In this document: positions 1 to 8,822 of the stretch, piece after piece
How the letters are laid out: each line of letters starts with the position of its first letter
How positions within the stretch are numbered: position 1 is the stretch's first letter
NCBI GenBank assembly: GCA_009781005.1
Contig: WQYX01000012.1
Coordinates: forward strand, 1-64,000
DNA: 64,000 bases
DNA from: Polyangiaceae bacterium
GTDB taxonomy: Bacteria > Myxococcota_A > Polyangia > Polyangiales > Polyangiaceae
Direction of reading: 5' to 3'
Position numbers and translations under genes: made by a program
The notes under the pieces: model-generated
Database searches by the model: none
What the model was told of the DNA's origin: nothing
What the model saw: the letters and a program-made list of their open reading frames with translations, nothing else

Positions 1-103
1 CCAAAGACTACGAGCGAACGATGGAGAGTAGTGAAACATGGATTCAACTGAGTTTCATCAACCGCATGGCGCGACACTTGGCAGCGTAAAAACATCGCGT
101 TTC

Positions 104-121
104 CTGGTAAACATGCTCTAA
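104..121. repeat. Fragment of palindromic repeat (type A right arm)
   Basis: The 18 bases CTGGTAAACATGCTCTAA are identical to the right end of the full element at 16384-16528. Only the arm is present here, so this is a remnant or the end of a strongly deleted copy. Confidence 0.55.
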
Positions 122-282
122 GGCGTTCGGCACGTTGCACGGAAGTCGTGAAGCGACGCGCTCTCGCCGCCTCGAAACAGCGACGGATGTCTCGACAAGC
201 GGCACCGTTGTCATGTACGAAAGGCCACGACAATGATCAGGTGTTGAATGCAACTTTCATCTGCCCGGTCTCATTACCCTGC

Positions 283-317
283 GTGAGATTGTACTCTCGA
301 AAGGAGTACAATCTCAC
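283..317. terminator. Perfect 14-bp hairpin, TTGTACTC family
   Basis: Bases 283-296 (GTGAGATTGTACTC) are exactly complementary to 304-317, with a 7-base loop. It lies about 60 bases downstream of the methyltransferase stop on the minus strand. There is no T-run on either side, so it is not a classical intrinsic terminator. The core TTGTACTC/GAGTACAA recurs at 30798-30828 and 48146-48168, also at gene ends, so a terminator or 3'-end stabiliser role is inferred. Confidence 0.6.
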
Positions 318-376
318 CGCGATGCAACGCACGCTTGGGGCACTACTTCCGTCGCTTCGTCACCGAATGCCATGAC

Positions 377-1144
377 TCATCGCTGCTTGTGGCCGATGGC
401 CCAATAACTCAAACCCGGCATGCGCAGCCCGGCGCGAGCCGCCATGCGCGATAACGTGTTGTCGAGGTAAAGAGCACCATCGATGGCTGCCGTGATGGCC
501 GCACCGCCAGACCATGCAATGTTTGGTATTTCGATGGGTGGTAACGGCCTTCCAATGAACTTTGCAGCATGCTCGCCGAGCACAGTGATTGCGCGCGGCA
601 AGAGCAGGCTGTGAAAGAGCCCTCCACATTCGTCGATATGGATGCCTGCAGCCTCCAAGACCTTGTTGCATGCTTTGGGGCTATAGCGCCGATGGTGCAA
701 GAGCACTGCATCGTGACGGCTGTAAAGGGGCTGCCAGGCGGGGACGCTGATGAGGATGAGGCCGCCCGGTTCGAGGTGCGTTTCGACGATGCTCCGCACG
801 AAGCCAACATCGTCTTCGACGTGCTCCATGACATCAAGCATGAGGACTGCACCGAACATCGCGTTCTTCGGCAGTTCGCGTGTGAAATGCAAACTCGGAT
901 AACGATGCCCGAGCTCGGTGATCGCTTCATCGCTGTAGTTCGAGTCCCAACACGTGATGGCGTGAATGCGACTGCCAAGTTCGTTGAGCAAGCTATTCGC
1001 GAAGTACGCGTCCCCCGCGCCGCAGTCGAGGACAGATGGCGGCGCAGGATGGCCGAGAGTGCGCGCAAGCGTGGACCGAAAGAACGCGGCGCGGCTCTTT
1101 TCCCACGGATGGCGGGGTCCGGAGTTTGTTTCGATGAGATCCAT
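377..1144 (-). CDS. SAM-dependent class I methyltransferase
   Basis: This 255-residue protein has the Rossmann methyltransferase motif I VLDCGAGDA at residues 38-46, followed by an LDVMEH post-motif and LEPGGLILISVP, the usual order for small-molecule methyltransferases of the UbiE/Methyltransf_11 type. The substrate cannot be told. The open frame runs far upstream across the neighbouring gene on the other strand. I chose the ATG at 1144 because the family fold starts just after it and it leaves a 54-base divergent promoter region before the glycosyltransferase at 1199. Context with sugar transferases suggests a glycan or lipid-carrier substrate (inference). Confidence 0.8.
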   Translation of the reverse strand: MDLIETNSGPRHPWEKSRAAFFRSTLARTLGHPAPPSVLDCGAGDAYFANSLLNELGSRIHAITCWDSNYSDEAITELGHRYPSLHFTRELPKNAMFGAVLMLDVMEHVEDDVGFVRSIVETHLEPGGLILISVPAWQPLYSRHDAVLLHHRRYSPKACNKVLEAAGIHIDECGGLFHSLLLPRAITVLGEHAAKFIGRPLPPIEIPNIAWSGGAAITAAIDGALYLDNTLSRMAARAGLRMPGLSYWAIGHKQR

Positions 1145-1198
1145 GGATCGGCTATTAAGTCGGCCCGTGTGCTTTGCACGGAAGCGTGAGAATAACAG

Positions 1199-1951
1199 AT
1201 GTCCGAATGCGCGCTCGTCATTCCTTGTTACAACGAAGAAAATCGTCTCGATGTAAGCGAGGTGCTGCGGCTCTCGTCGAGCCCGGACGTGCGCGTCTAT
1301 CTCGTCGACGATGGGTCGCGTGATCGAACGCATGCTCTCATCAAAGACATCGCATCGCAAAGTCATGGGCGCATCGTCGCTCTCGGACTCCAAAAGAACG
1401 GCGGCAAGGGTGAAGCCGTGCGCTTCGGCATGCGCGCGGGGGTGGCGGCAGGTGCCACATTCGTCGGCTATCTCGACGCCGATTTCGCAACGCCGGTCGA
1501 CGAAATCATCAGGCTCAAAGCGATTGCCGACACCGACTCCGTCGACGTTGTCATGGCTTCGCGCATCGCCATGGCCGGCACGGCGATTCGTCGCAAAGCC
1601 GTGCGGCATTACATCGGTCGCTGCTTCTCGACGGCGGCATCCCTTGCGCTCCGCGCGAAGTTCTACGACACGCAGTGCGGAGCGAAGCTCTTCCGCAACA
1701 CCCCGCTCTTGCGTGCGTCGCTCGATCAGCCCTTTCGCTCTCGTTGGATCTTCGATGTCGAGATCCTTGCTCGTTTGCTTGGCGGTGTGGACGGTTTGCC
1801 GGGGATTCCGTTCTCTAAGTTTCGCGAAGTCCCACTCAACGCGTGGGTCGATGTCGCGGGCTCGCGCGTTCGCCTGCGCGAAGTAGCGACCGTCGGACAA
1901 GATCTCCTCGCCGTTGCACGGGATCTGCGCCGAAGGCGGCGATCCGTGTAA
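1199..1951 (+). CDS. Family 2 glycosyltransferase, dolichyl-phosphate glucosyltransferase type
   Basis: The 250-residue protein is a GT-A fold transferase. It has the nucleotide-binding motif VDDGSRD (36-42), the metal-binding DADFATP (93-99) and the conserved QCGAKLF (159-165), which is typical of the polyprenyl/dolichyl-phosphate glucosyltransferase branch. The likely reaction is transfer of a sugar from a nucleotide-sugar to polyprenyl phosphate at the inner membrane, supplying donors for envelope glycosylation. It has no C-terminal membrane segments. It is followed after 9 bases by a large membrane protein, which may use the lipid-linked sugar (inference), and is divergent from the methyltransferase. 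Confidence 0.85.
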   Translation: MSECALVIPCYNEENRLDVSEVLRLSSSPDVRVYLVDDGSRDRTHALIKDIASQSHGRIVALGLQKNGGKGEAVRFGMRAGVAAGATFVGYLDADFATPVDEIIRLKAIADTDSVDVVMASRIAMAGTAIRRKAVRHYIGRCFSTAASLALRAKFYDTQCGAKLFRNTPLLRASLDQPFRSRWIFDVEILARLLGGVDGLPGIPFSKFREVPLNAWVDVAGSRVRLREVATVGQDLLAVARDLRRRRRSV

Positions 1952-1960
1952 GATGCATGC

Positions 1961-3712
1961 GTGATCCCTCGCGAACGCCCGCTGTCGCCAACCTGGTTTA
2001 GGCTCGCATGCATCTCGGCACTCGGGCTTGTGCTCACACTTGCAATTTGGTCCGTCATCTTCCGGCACTATCCTGGCTCGGGGGGTGGTGATGGACCGTA
2101 CTTCTTTCGCATGATCGAGGCGGGGAAGGTGAGCCTCTCACGATGGCATGAGCTGCCGCTTTGGAATCCCTACGAGTGCGGCGGCGTCCCGTTGTGGGAT
2201 AACCCGCAGTCGCTGGTTGCGGCTCCTCTCATGCTGCTTTTTCAGTCGTGGAGCACGTCCGCGACCCTTGGCGTGTGGATCATCTTGCATGTACTGGTGG
2301 GCTTCGTGGGCATGTGGCTTCTGTCGCGCAGCGAGCTCGGCCTCTCGCGCATGGCCACATTCGTCGCTTCGTGTCTCTTTGCGTTTGGCTTGCCGATTTC
2401 GAATCATCTCGGCGGCGGACATATGGCATTCGTCGGCTTCCTCTACGCGCCACTTGCGCTCTACTTCTGGCGCCGTGCGGAGGACAACATCCGCCATGCG
2501 ATCGGCCTTGGTCTGCTCGTTGCGCTCATGTTCTATGAAGGCGGCGTGTACGCACCCGTGCTCCTCGCGCTGATGCTCGGGATCGAGACCGTGACGCGTC
2601 TTTCGTCCGTGCCCCGCACACTCAAGCTCTCTCGCGCGGGGCTCGTGGTGCTTGTCATCGGCGTGGGTGTGGGGGCCGCGCGCTTGTTTCCCGTTGCCGA
2701 TCAAATTGCACATTACAAGCGTCCGCTTGGTGCGGAGACAGATTTCATCGACTGGCAAATGCTCAAGAGCATGTACCTCGATCGCTGGCATGCCCTCCGC
2801 ACGCCCCCGCACGACTATGTATGGGGCGAATACGTTGCATACATCGGTATCTTCGTGCTGGTGCTCGCGGCCCTTGGCCTGCTGCTCTCGATCACGACGG
2901 AGACCTGGTTCTTCGTTACGGCGCTTGTCGTCTTTTTCTTGATGCTTGGACACTTTGCATCGTTCGCCCCGTGGACGCTCCTGCGCAAATACGTGCCGCC
3001 GTTTCCGTCGCTGCGGGTTCCTGCACGTTTCCGGCTCCTCCTCGTCATGTTCATCGCCGGGTGGGCAGGCATCGCGACCGATCGACTGCCGAAGCTGCTC
3101 CTCCGCGTCTTCGGTCGCTCGCCGCTCGCACACGCTGCCGGCGTTGCCATTCTCTGCCTTGCACTCTTCGGCACTGGCGATGTTGCTGGCCATTCCGTCG
3201 ATGTCATCAACAGTCAGTGGGATGGGCCTGCATCTGGGTCCGTCACGCCATCCCCCCATTTGTTTCTCGGCGGCGCCGGTATGGCATCCTTCATCGATCA
3301 GCCGCGTCAAAACCGTGGCAGACTCGAATGCTGGGAGGAGTGGGCACCCCATGCAGGTGCGCCACTCTGGACGGGAGATGTGCCGCAGGCGCGATCGCAG
3401 AACGACAAGGCGCATATCGAGAGCGTGATGCGCACGCAGAACTCATTTATGATTGACATCGAGGGTAACGAGTCTTCCACGCTTCTTCTCAATACGTCTT
3501 ATGCGCGCGGATGGCGTTCGAGCATTGGCAGCGTGCGAGAGCAAAACCATCAGCTCGTGGTCGACGTTCCGGCCGGGCATCACGCCGTACGCGTCTGGTA
3601 TTGGCCCGTGGGGCTCACAGTGGGTTTCTGGGTGACGGGTCTGAGTCTCGTCCTCTCGCTGATTGCGCTCGTGCGGGTATGCAGCCCCATCCGCCACGAA
3701 TCCCAAGTCTGA
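1961..3712 (+). CDS. Polytopic membrane protein, YfhO-like / glycosyltransferase-like
   Basis: A 583-residue integral membrane protein with roughly ten or more hydrophobic helices and a C-terminal soluble portion of about 150 residues before a last helix. An extracytoplasmic loop near residues 45-75 contains WNPYECGGVPLW, the loop seen in YfhO-type proteins and GT-C glycosyltransferases. These use lipid-phosphate sugars to modify envelope polymers. The start is a GTG 9 bases after the upstream glycosyltransferase stop, so both are probably one operon that makes and then uses a polyprenyl-linked sugar (inference). Acceptor unknown. Confidence 0.7.
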   Translation: MIPRERPLSPTWFRLACISALGLVLTLAIWSVIFRHYPGSGGGDGPYFFRMIEAGKVSLSRWHELPLWNPYECGGVPLWDNPQSLVAAPLMLLFQSWSTSATLGVWIILHVLVGFVGMWLLSRSELGLSRMATFVASCLFAFGLPISNHLGGGHMAFVGFLYAPLALYFWRRAEDNIRHAIGLGLLVALMFYEGGVYAPVLLALMLGIETVTRLSSVPRTLKLSRAGLVVLVIGVGVGAARLFPVADQIAHYKRPLGAETDFIDWQMLKSMYLDRWHALRTPPHDYVWGEYVAYIGIFVLVLAALGLLLSITTETWFFVTALVVFFLMLGHFASFAPWTLLRKYVPPFPSLRVPARFRLLLVMFIAGWAGIATDRLPKLLLRVFGRSPLAHAAGVAILCLALFGTGDVAGHSVDVINSQWDGPASGSVTPSPHLFLGGAGMASFIDQPRQNRGRLECWEEWAPHAGAPLWTGDVPQARSQNDKAHIESVMRTQNSFMIDIEGNESSTLLLNTSYARGWRSSIGSVREQNHQLVVDVPAGHHAVRVWYWPVGLTVGFWVTGLSLVLSLIALVRVCSPIRHESQV

Positions 3713-3735
3713 CAAATCCTGATAAAACCCCGCCC

Positions 3736-4824
3736 ATGCTTCTCCCGGTTCTCTGCGGTCAGCTTCTCGTCGTCGGTCTCTCCGGAACGGAGATGTCACC
3801 AACGGAAAGGCGCACTCTCGCCGCCAGCGAGCGTGGCGGCGTCATTCTGTTCAAAAGAAACATCGCACCCAGGATGCTCGGCGTCGCAAGCCTCATTGCA
3901 TCCGTGCAAAGTGCAATGCCTGATGGTCTTCCTGCACTTGTTGCTGTTGACCAAGAAGGGGGGCGCGTCGCGCGCCTGGGTCCGCCTGCCTTGGTGCTGC
4001 CTGCCATGCGGCGGCTTGGTGATCTTGGCGATGTCGATTTGCTGACGCGCGTGGCAGGCGCACTGGCCAAGGAATTACGTGCGCTCGGCTTCACCATGAA
4101 TTTTTCGCCCGTGACCGATGTGCATACGCGTGCGGAGAACCCAGTCATTGGCGATCGTGCGTTTGCGGAAACACACGAAGATGTCGCTCGCTTTGCAGGT
4201 GCATGGGCAGATGGCCTGTCGCGGGGTGGCATCCTCACGTGCGCCAAGCACTTCCCTGGCCATGGGGACACCACGGTGGATTCCCACCTTGCACTGCCCC
4301 GCGTCGAACGCAGGCGAGCCGACTTGGATCGCGTCGAAATCGCACCCTTCCGCGCGCTCGCCAAGAGGCCAAGCATCGATGCCATGATGACCGCGCACGT
4401 GGTCTACCCATGCATGGATGCGGAACACCCCGCGACGCTCTCGCGTGCAGTATGCCATGATCTATTGCGGACGGAGCTCGGGTTTCGCGGCGTCCTCTTC
4501 TCCGACGATCTCGAAATGAAGGCCATCTCTCTCTCTCCGGGCGAGGCAGCCATCGCTGCAGTGGCAGCCGGCTGCGATGTGCTCCTCGTCTGCTCGAACG
4601 CCGATATGGCCAATGAAGTCCACGCGGCTCTCGTGCACGAGGCAGAGGCGAGCGGCACATTCCGCGCGCGCTGCGCGGAAGCTTTTGCGCGCGCGCTCGC
4701 GATGCGAAGGCGCGTCGTGCCAACGCCCTTGACCGATGCTGACGCTCTCTCGCGCGTCTTTGCATCAAACGCGACGATTTCCAATGAACTCGAATGCAGA
4801 CTCGCCGTGCCGGCCGCGCGCTGA
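3736..4824 (+). CDS. nagZ: Beta-N-acetylhexosaminidase (GH3, NagZ)
   Basis: Family 3 glycoside hydrolase of 362 residues that removes N-acetylglucosamine from muropeptides during peptidoglycan recycling. Visible motifs are VDQEGGRVARL (71-81), the NagZ signature KHFPGHGDT (171-179), which supplies the acid/base His-Asp pair, and FSDDLEM (255-261) with the nucleophilic Asp. No signal peptide is seen, which fits the cytoplasmic NagZ of Gram-negatives. The ATG at 3736 is chosen because the domain begins immediately and it lies 23 bases after the preceding stop. An in-frame start further up would overlap the membrane-protein gene by some 200 bases. Confidence 0.93.
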   Translation: MLLPVLCGQLLVVGLSGTEMSPTERRTLAASERGGVILFKRNIAPRMLGVASLIASVQSAMPDGLPALVAVDQEGGRVARLGPPALVLPAMRRLGDLGDVDLLTRVAGALAKELRALGFTMNFSPVTDVHTRAENPVIGDRAFAETHEDVARFAGAWADGLSRGGILTCAKHFPGHGDTTVDSHLALPRVERRRADLDRVEIAPFRALAKRPSIDAMMTAHVVYPCMDAEHPATLSRAVCHDLLRTELGFRGVLFSDDLEMKAISLSPGEAAIAAVAAGCDVLLVCSNADMANEVHAALVHEAEASGTFRARCAEAFARALAMRRRVVPTPLTDADALSRVFASNATISNELECRLAVPAAR

Positions 4825-4840
4825 TGCTACCTTGTCGCGC

Positions 4841-5050
4841 GTGTCGCTCTCCCCTGCAACTCATAAGCGCTATCTGGATTATCGTGCCAAGCACGCTTAC
4901 TTCGGTCAGAACCTCAAGATTCTGACGATGGATCAATTCGACGCCGCCGACCGTGAGCACCGCGAGCTCGAGGCGAAAGGCGAAGTTGGGCGGGATGACG
5001 AACAAGAAGCTCGACTCCAGGAGCTCAATCGAATCCTCTTCCGCGATTGA
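4841..5050 (+). CDS. Small hypothetical protein, 69 aa
   Basis: A short charged protein rich in Glu, Arg and Asp, with no membrane segment. Its C-terminal half is predicted helical (the region [14 protein letters not shown] onward). It lies between nagZ and sucC. I chose the GTG at 4841, just past the nagZ stop; upstream in-frame ATGs (4736, 4784) would overlap nagZ. I do not recognise the family. The codon use and tight fit between two genes suggest it is real. Confidence 0.55.
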   Translation: MSLSPATHKRYLDYRAKHAYFGQNLKILTMDQFDAADREHRELEAKGEVGRDDEQEARLQELNRILFRD

Positions 5051-5136
5051 CGCGCTGCGGCCCCAAATCACTCTTTGTGCACCACGTCATCCGCGCTTGC
5101 CCCATGACCGGAGATTTTTCTGTTAGGGTCGGCGCC

Positions 5137-6351
5137 GTGAAAATCCACGAGTACCAAGGCAAACAAATTTTTGCCAAGTACGGAGTTCCCGTCCCGAAAG
5201 GCTATCCCGCGTTCACCGTCGATGAGGCCGAGGCAGCCGCCAAGAAACTCATCGCGGAGACGAAGAACCAAGTCGTCGTCGTCAAGGCGCAGATCCACGC
5301 TGGAGGTCGCGGAAAAGGCGGCGGCGTGAAGGTCGCCAAGGGCGGCGCCGCAGAAGCGAGGCAGCTTGCCGAAAAGATCCTCGGCATGCAGCTCGTCACG
5401 CATCAGACCGGCCCCGAAGGTCAAAAGGTGCGTCGTCTGTACATCGAACAGGGCCTCGACATGGTTCGCGAGCTGTATCTGAGCGCGCTCGTGGATCGTG
5501 ATCGTCGCCGTATCGCGTTCATGGCGTCCACAGAAGGCGGCATGGATATCGAAGAGGTCGCTGCGAAGACCCCGGAGAAGATTCTCACGATCCACGTGGA
5601 TCCCGCGGTCGGTCTTGCGGCGTATCAGTCACGCGAGCTCGCGTTCGGTCTCGGTCTCGGTCTTGCGCAGCACGGCAAAGAGACCATCGCGAAGTTCGTC
5701 CGCCTCATGAACGCGACGTACCAAGCGTTCATCGGGGAAGATTGCTCGCTGCTCGAAATCAATCCGCTCGCTGTCCTGCGCAACGGCGACATCGTGGCGC
5801 TCGACGCCAAGATCAACTTCGACGACAACGCGGACTTCCGCCACAAGGTGTGGGGCGAGCTTCGCGACACCGAAGAAGAAGATCCCGTCGAACTCGAAGC
5901 CAAGAAGGTCGGCCTCAATTACGTGTCGCTCGACGGCAACGTGGGCTGTCTGGTCAACGGCGCCGGTCTCGCCATGGCCACCATGGACATCATCAAGCAC
6001 GTAGGCGAAAAACAGGGCGTCGCGCCAGCGAACTTCCTCGACGTTGGTGGAAGCGCCACGCAGGAGCAGGTCACGACGGCCTTCAGCATGATCTTGAAGA
6101 GTCCGAAGGTGAAAGCGATCTTCGTCAACATCTTCGGTGGCATCATGAAGTGCGACGTCATCGCGAACGGCGTCGTGGCCGCCGCGAAGCAGCTCGGACT
6201 CAAGGTGCCGCTCGTCGTTCGTCTCGAGGGCACGAACGTCGAACTCGGTCGGAAGATCCTCAATGAGAGCGGTCTCGCCATCACGGCCGCCACAACCATG
6301 GCGGATGGTGCGCAAAAGATCGTTGATGCAGTTTCTGGAGGTGTGAAGTGA
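5137..6351 (+). CDS. sucC: Succinate-CoA ligase, ADP-forming, beta subunit
   Basis: Beta subunit (404 residues) of succinyl-CoA synthetase, which makes ATP or GTP from succinyl-CoA in the TCA cycle. The N-terminus [19 protein letters not shown] and the glycine-rich ATP-grasp loop [15 protein letters not shown] are canonical. The C-terminal ligase domain carries [18 protein letters not shown] and [11 protein letters not shown], which contact the phosphohistidine of SucD. The GTG at 5137 is picked because family members begin exactly with MKIHEYQ. The stop overlaps the start of sucD by four bases (GTGA), so the two subunits are translationally coupled. Confidence 0.97.
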   Translation: MKIHEYQGKQIFAKYGVPVPKGYPAFTVDEAEAAAKKLIAETKNQVVVVKAQIHAGGRGKGGGVKVAKGGAAEARQLAEKILGMQLVTHQTGPEGQKVRRLYIEQGLDMVRELYLSALVDRDRRRIAFMASTEGGMDIEEVAAKTPEKILTIHVDPAVGLAAYQSRELAFGLGLGLAQHGKETIAKFVRLMNATYQAFIGEDCSLLEINPLAVLRNGDIVALDAKINFDDNADFRHKVWGELRDTEEEDPVELEAKKVGLNYVSLDGNVGCLVNGAGLAMATMDIIKHVGEKQGVAPANFLDVGGSATQEQVTTAFSMILKSPKVKAIFVNIFGGIMKCDVIANGVVAAAKQLGLKVPLVVRLEGTNVELGRKILNESGLAITAATTMADGAQKIVDAVSGGVK

Positions 6352-7271
6352 GCATCCTGGTCGGAAAGGACACGAAGCTCCTCGTCCAAGGGATCACCGG
6401 CGGCGCGGGTTCGTTCCACGCGAAGCAGATGATCGAGTACGGCACCAGCGTCGTTGCTGGAGTCACCCCCACGCGTGGCGGCGAAGTGTTCGAGCACGCC
6501 ACGTCGGTGGGCACCGTGAAGGTTCCCGTTTTCGACACGGTCGCGCAAGCGGCGAAGTCAACGGGGGCGAATGCGAGCGTCATCTTCGTCCCGCCTCCGG
6601 GTGCGGCCGACGCGATTCTCGAAGCCCTCGACGCAGATATCGATCTCGTCGTTTGCATCACTGAAGGCATCCCCGTGGTCGACATGCTCGGTGTCCGCCG
6701 CGTGCTCGAAGCCAAGCAGGCTGCGCGTCGCAGCAAAGGCAAGAACATTCCACGTCTCATCGGTCCGAACTGCCCCGGCGTGATCACTCCGGGTGCGTGC
6801 AAGATCGGCATCATGCCGGGGCACATTCACAAGCCCGGTCACGTCGGTGTTGTCTCGCGCTCTGGCACGCTCACGTACGAAGCCGTTGGACAGCTCACGG
6901 CGCTCGGCATCGGTCAGTCCACCTGCGTCGGCATCGGCGGCGATCCCGTCAGCGGTATGGACTTCATCGACGTGCTGGAGCTCTTCCAGGCTGATCCCGA
7001 CACCCACGGCGTCATCATGATTGGCGAGATCGGCGGCGGCGCGGAGGAGCGCGCAGCCGCGTTCATCAAAGAGAAGATGACGAAGCCCGTTGCAGGATTC
7101 ATTGCGGGCACCACGGCTCCACCGGGCAAGCGCATGGGCCACGCGGGCGCCATCATCTCCGGCGGTCAAGGCACGGCAGCGGCAAAGATCGACGCGCTCA
7201 CCAAAGCGGGCGCGAAGGTTGCGCCAACACCGAGCCACATGGCAACGACGCTTCAATCAATGATGAAATAG
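6348..7271 (+). CDS. sucD: Succinate-CoA ligase, alpha subunit
   Basis: Alpha subunit (307 residues) carrying the CoA-binding Rossmann domain ([18 protein letters not shown] near the N-terminus) and the ligase domain. The phosphorylated histidine lies in [14 protein letters not shown] (His265). It pairs with SucC to form the alpha-beta enzyme. GTG start, overlapping the sucC stop by four bases. A strong GC hairpin (7304-7333) follows 30 bases after the stop and probably ends the sucCD transcript. Confidence 0.97.
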   Translation: MSILVGKDTKLLVQGITGGAGSFHAKQMIEYGTSVVAGVTPTRGGEVFEHATSVGTVKVPVFDTVAQAAKSTGANASVIFVPPPGAADAILEALDADIDLVVCITEGIPVVDMLGVRRVLEAKQAARRSKGKNIPRLIGPNCPGVITPGACKIGIMPGHIHKPGHVGVVSRSGTLTYEAVGQLTALGIGQSTCVGIGGDPVSGMDFIDVLELFQADPDTHGVIMIGEIGGGAEERAAAFIKEKMTKPVAGFIAGTTAPPGKRMGHAGAIISGGQGTAAAKIDALTKAGAKVAPTPSHMATTLQSMMK

Positions 7272-7303
7272 CCTTGTAACCTTGAGTTCTGCGTCGTAAA
7301 GGA

Positions 7304-7333
7304 GGCGCGCGTCCCAGGTTTGAGACGCGCGCC
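7304..7333. terminator. Hairpin after sucD
   Basis: GGCGCGCGTC (7304-7313) pairs exactly with GACGCGCGCC (7324-7333) across a 10-base loop. It follows the sucD stop by about 30 bases. No T-run follows, so termination by this hairpin alone is uncertain. The B-type palindromic element begins 14 bases further on. Confidence 0.55.
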
Positions 7334-7346
7334 GCTGATTTCAGCC

Positions 7347-7467
7347 GGACCGCTTCGATTTGACGCGATGTCAGCGTTGGGCCTGCGGTGCGGTCCTCAA
7401 AGCCTTCAAGGCTGTTCCGGTCCGCTCCTCGGCCCCGCCTCGACCTCGCGTCAACTTGAAGTGGTCC
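7347..7467 (+). repeat. Palindromic repeat, type B (copy B1)
   Basis: A 121-bp unit between sucD and ndk. It opens with GGACCGCTTCGATTTGACG and closes with CGTCAACTTGAAGTGGTCC, which are imperfect inverted arms. The interior contains CGTTGGGCCTGCGGTGCGG and GCTCCTCGGCCCCGCCTCGA. The same unit recurs at 50539-50661 and, inverted and longer, at 21516-21794. The ndk ribosome-binding region starts about 20 bases after its end. Confidence 0.8.
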
Positions 7468-7497
7468 CAAAACCCCTTCTTTTTTGGAGAATTTCTC

Positions 7498-7929
7498 ATG
7501 GCTGTCGAACGTACCTTCTGCATCATCAAACCCGATGCCGTGGAGAAGAAGAAGGCCGGCGCCATTCTCGCTTTGCTCGAGGATGCCGGTTTTTCCATCC
7601 TCGCATGCAAGCGCATGCATCTTACACGTTCTTTGGCCGAGGGTTTTTACGCGGTCCACAAGGCGCGTCCATTCTTCGGTGAGCTCGTGGAGTTCATGAC
7701 GCGCTCGCCCGTCTTCGTTGCCGTCCTCGAGCGCGAAAACGCAGTTGCTCAGTACCGCAAAGTCATGGGCGCCACGGATCCCGCGAAGGCGGAGCCGAAC
7801 ACGATCCGCAAGCTCTATGGAAGCAACGTTGGCGAGAACGCGGTTCACGGTTCTGATTCGCTCGAGAACGCGCGCATCGAGATTGCGTACTTCTTCCCGG
7901 CGAGCGAAGTCGCGCCCTCAACTCCGTGA
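7498..7929 (+). CDS. ndk: Nucleoside-diphosphate kinase
   Basis: Enzyme of 143 residues that transfers the terminal phosphate of ATP to nucleoside diphosphates through a phosphohistidine. The N-terminus [12 protein letters not shown] and the active-site stretch [12 protein letters not shown] with His117 are both intact, and the length is that of the family. ATG at 7498 starts directly at the conserved N-terminus. It sits downstream of a type B repeat and immediately before dapD, whose possible GTG start overlaps the ndk stop. Confidence 0.97.
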   Translation: MAVERTFCIIKPDAVEKKKAGAILALLEDAGFSILACKRMHLTRSLAEGFYAVHKARPFFGELVEFMTRSPVFVAVLERENAVAQYRKVMGATDPAKAEPNTIRKLYGSNVGENAVHGSDSLENARIEIAYFFPASEVAPSTP

Positions 7930-7934
7930 TATCA

Positions 7935-8810
7935 ATGCGTACCGCTTTCAAAGCGGTGGGAGCAGTACACGTGGACGAAGACACGGTGAACGAAGACAAG
8001 AGGCGCATCTTGGCGGCGTTTTCCAACCGCGCGCTCCTCAAAGATCCCGCGTACGTCGCCGTCGTCGAGCGGACGATCGAAAAGCTCGATCGCGGCGAGC
8101 TGCGCGTTGCCTCGCCGCCCGCTGACGAACACGGAACTTGGACCACGCAGGCGTGGATCAAGGAGGCTATTCTGCTCTACTTCGGCATTCGTGGAATGCA
8201 GACGTACGAAGTGGGGCCCTTCGAATTTCACGACAAGATCCCGCTGAAGAAGGATCTTGCCAAACAGAACGTCCGCGTCGTTCCTCCCGGCGTCATTCGT
8301 TACGGCGCGTTCTGCGAGTCCGGCGTCATCGTCATGCCGGGCTACGTGAACATCGGCGCGTACGTTGGTTCGGGCACGATGGTGGACACGTGGGCCACGG
8401 TCGGATCGTGCGCGCAGATCGGTCGTGATTGTCACCTGTCGGGTGGCGTCGGCATTGGCGGCGTCCTTGAGCCACCCGGCGCGCGGCCCGTCATCATCGA
8501 AGACGGATGCTTCATTGGTTCGCGCGTCGTCGTCGTCGAAGGTGTGCACGTCGGCAAAGAAGCGGTCATTGGTACGGGCGTGGTCCTCACGTCGTCAACG
8601 GCTATCCTCGACGTTCGTGGTCCCACGGTCGTCGAATATCGCGGTCAGGTTCCGGCGCGCGCGGTGGTCATTCCCGGCGTTCGCACCAAGACATTTTTTG
8701 CGGGCGAGTTCGGCGTGCCGTGCGCGCTCATCATCGGTCAGCGCAAAGAGAGTACAGATCGCAAGGTTAGCCTCAACGATGCACTTCGTGACTTTGCTGT
8801 CCCTGTCTAA
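7935..8810 (+). CDS. dapD: Tetrahydrodipicolinate N-succinyltransferase
   Basis: Left-handed beta-helix acyltransferase (about 291 residues) that succinylates tetrahydrodipicolinate in the succinylase branch of lysine and diaminopimelate synthesis. The hexapeptide coil is clear from about residue 110 (GVIRYGAFCESGVIVMPGYV, then GAYVGSGTMVDTWATVGSC). It is followed directly by dapE, the next succinyl-branch enzyme that acts after the transaminase. The start is uncertain: GTG 7926 (overlapping the ndk stop), ATG 7935 or GTG 7971 are all in frame. The first codons after 7935 contain the palindrome ACCGCTTTCAAAGCGGT, which resembles fused type B repeat arms. Confidence 0.93.
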   Translation: MRTAFKAVGAVHVDEDTVNEDKRRILAAFSNRALLKDPAYVAVVERTIEKLDRGELRVASPPADEHGTWTTQAWIKEAILLYFGIRGMQTYEVGPFEFHDKIPLKKDLAKQNVRVVPPGVIRYGAFCESGVIVMPGYVNIGAYVGSGTMVDTWATVGSCAQIGRDCHLSGGVGIGGVLEPPGARPVIIEDGCFIGSRVVVVEGVHVGKEAVIGTGVVLTSSTAILDVRGPTVVEYRGQVPARAVVIPGVRTKTFFAGEFGVPCALIIGQRKESTDRKVSLNDALRDFAVPV

Positions 8811-8822
8811 CGGAGGCATTCT

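Larger units (their letters stand above)
1..376. other. Left-edge intergenic stretch
   Basis: I find no convincing gene in these 376 bases. The short open frames have no recognisable motif and no good ribosome binding site. The stretch holds a fragment of the palindromic repeat superfamily (104-121) and a perfect long hairpin (283-317) 60 bases past the stop of the methyltransferase gene that ends at 377 on the minus strand. A gene further left could run off the window edge, but nothing here shows one. Confidence 0.5.

Noticed and set aside
1145-2068. Long minus-strand frame extending upstream of the methyltransferase
   Set aside because: It runs antisense through the glycosyltransferase gene with clear VDDGSRD and DADFATP motifs. 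No motif is seen in the extension, and the methyltransferase fold begins after 1144.
2138-3415. 425-codon minus-strand open frame
   Set aside because: Shadow of the membrane-protein gene on the plus strand; its translation is rich in Arg, His and Glu without hydrophobic core or motifs.
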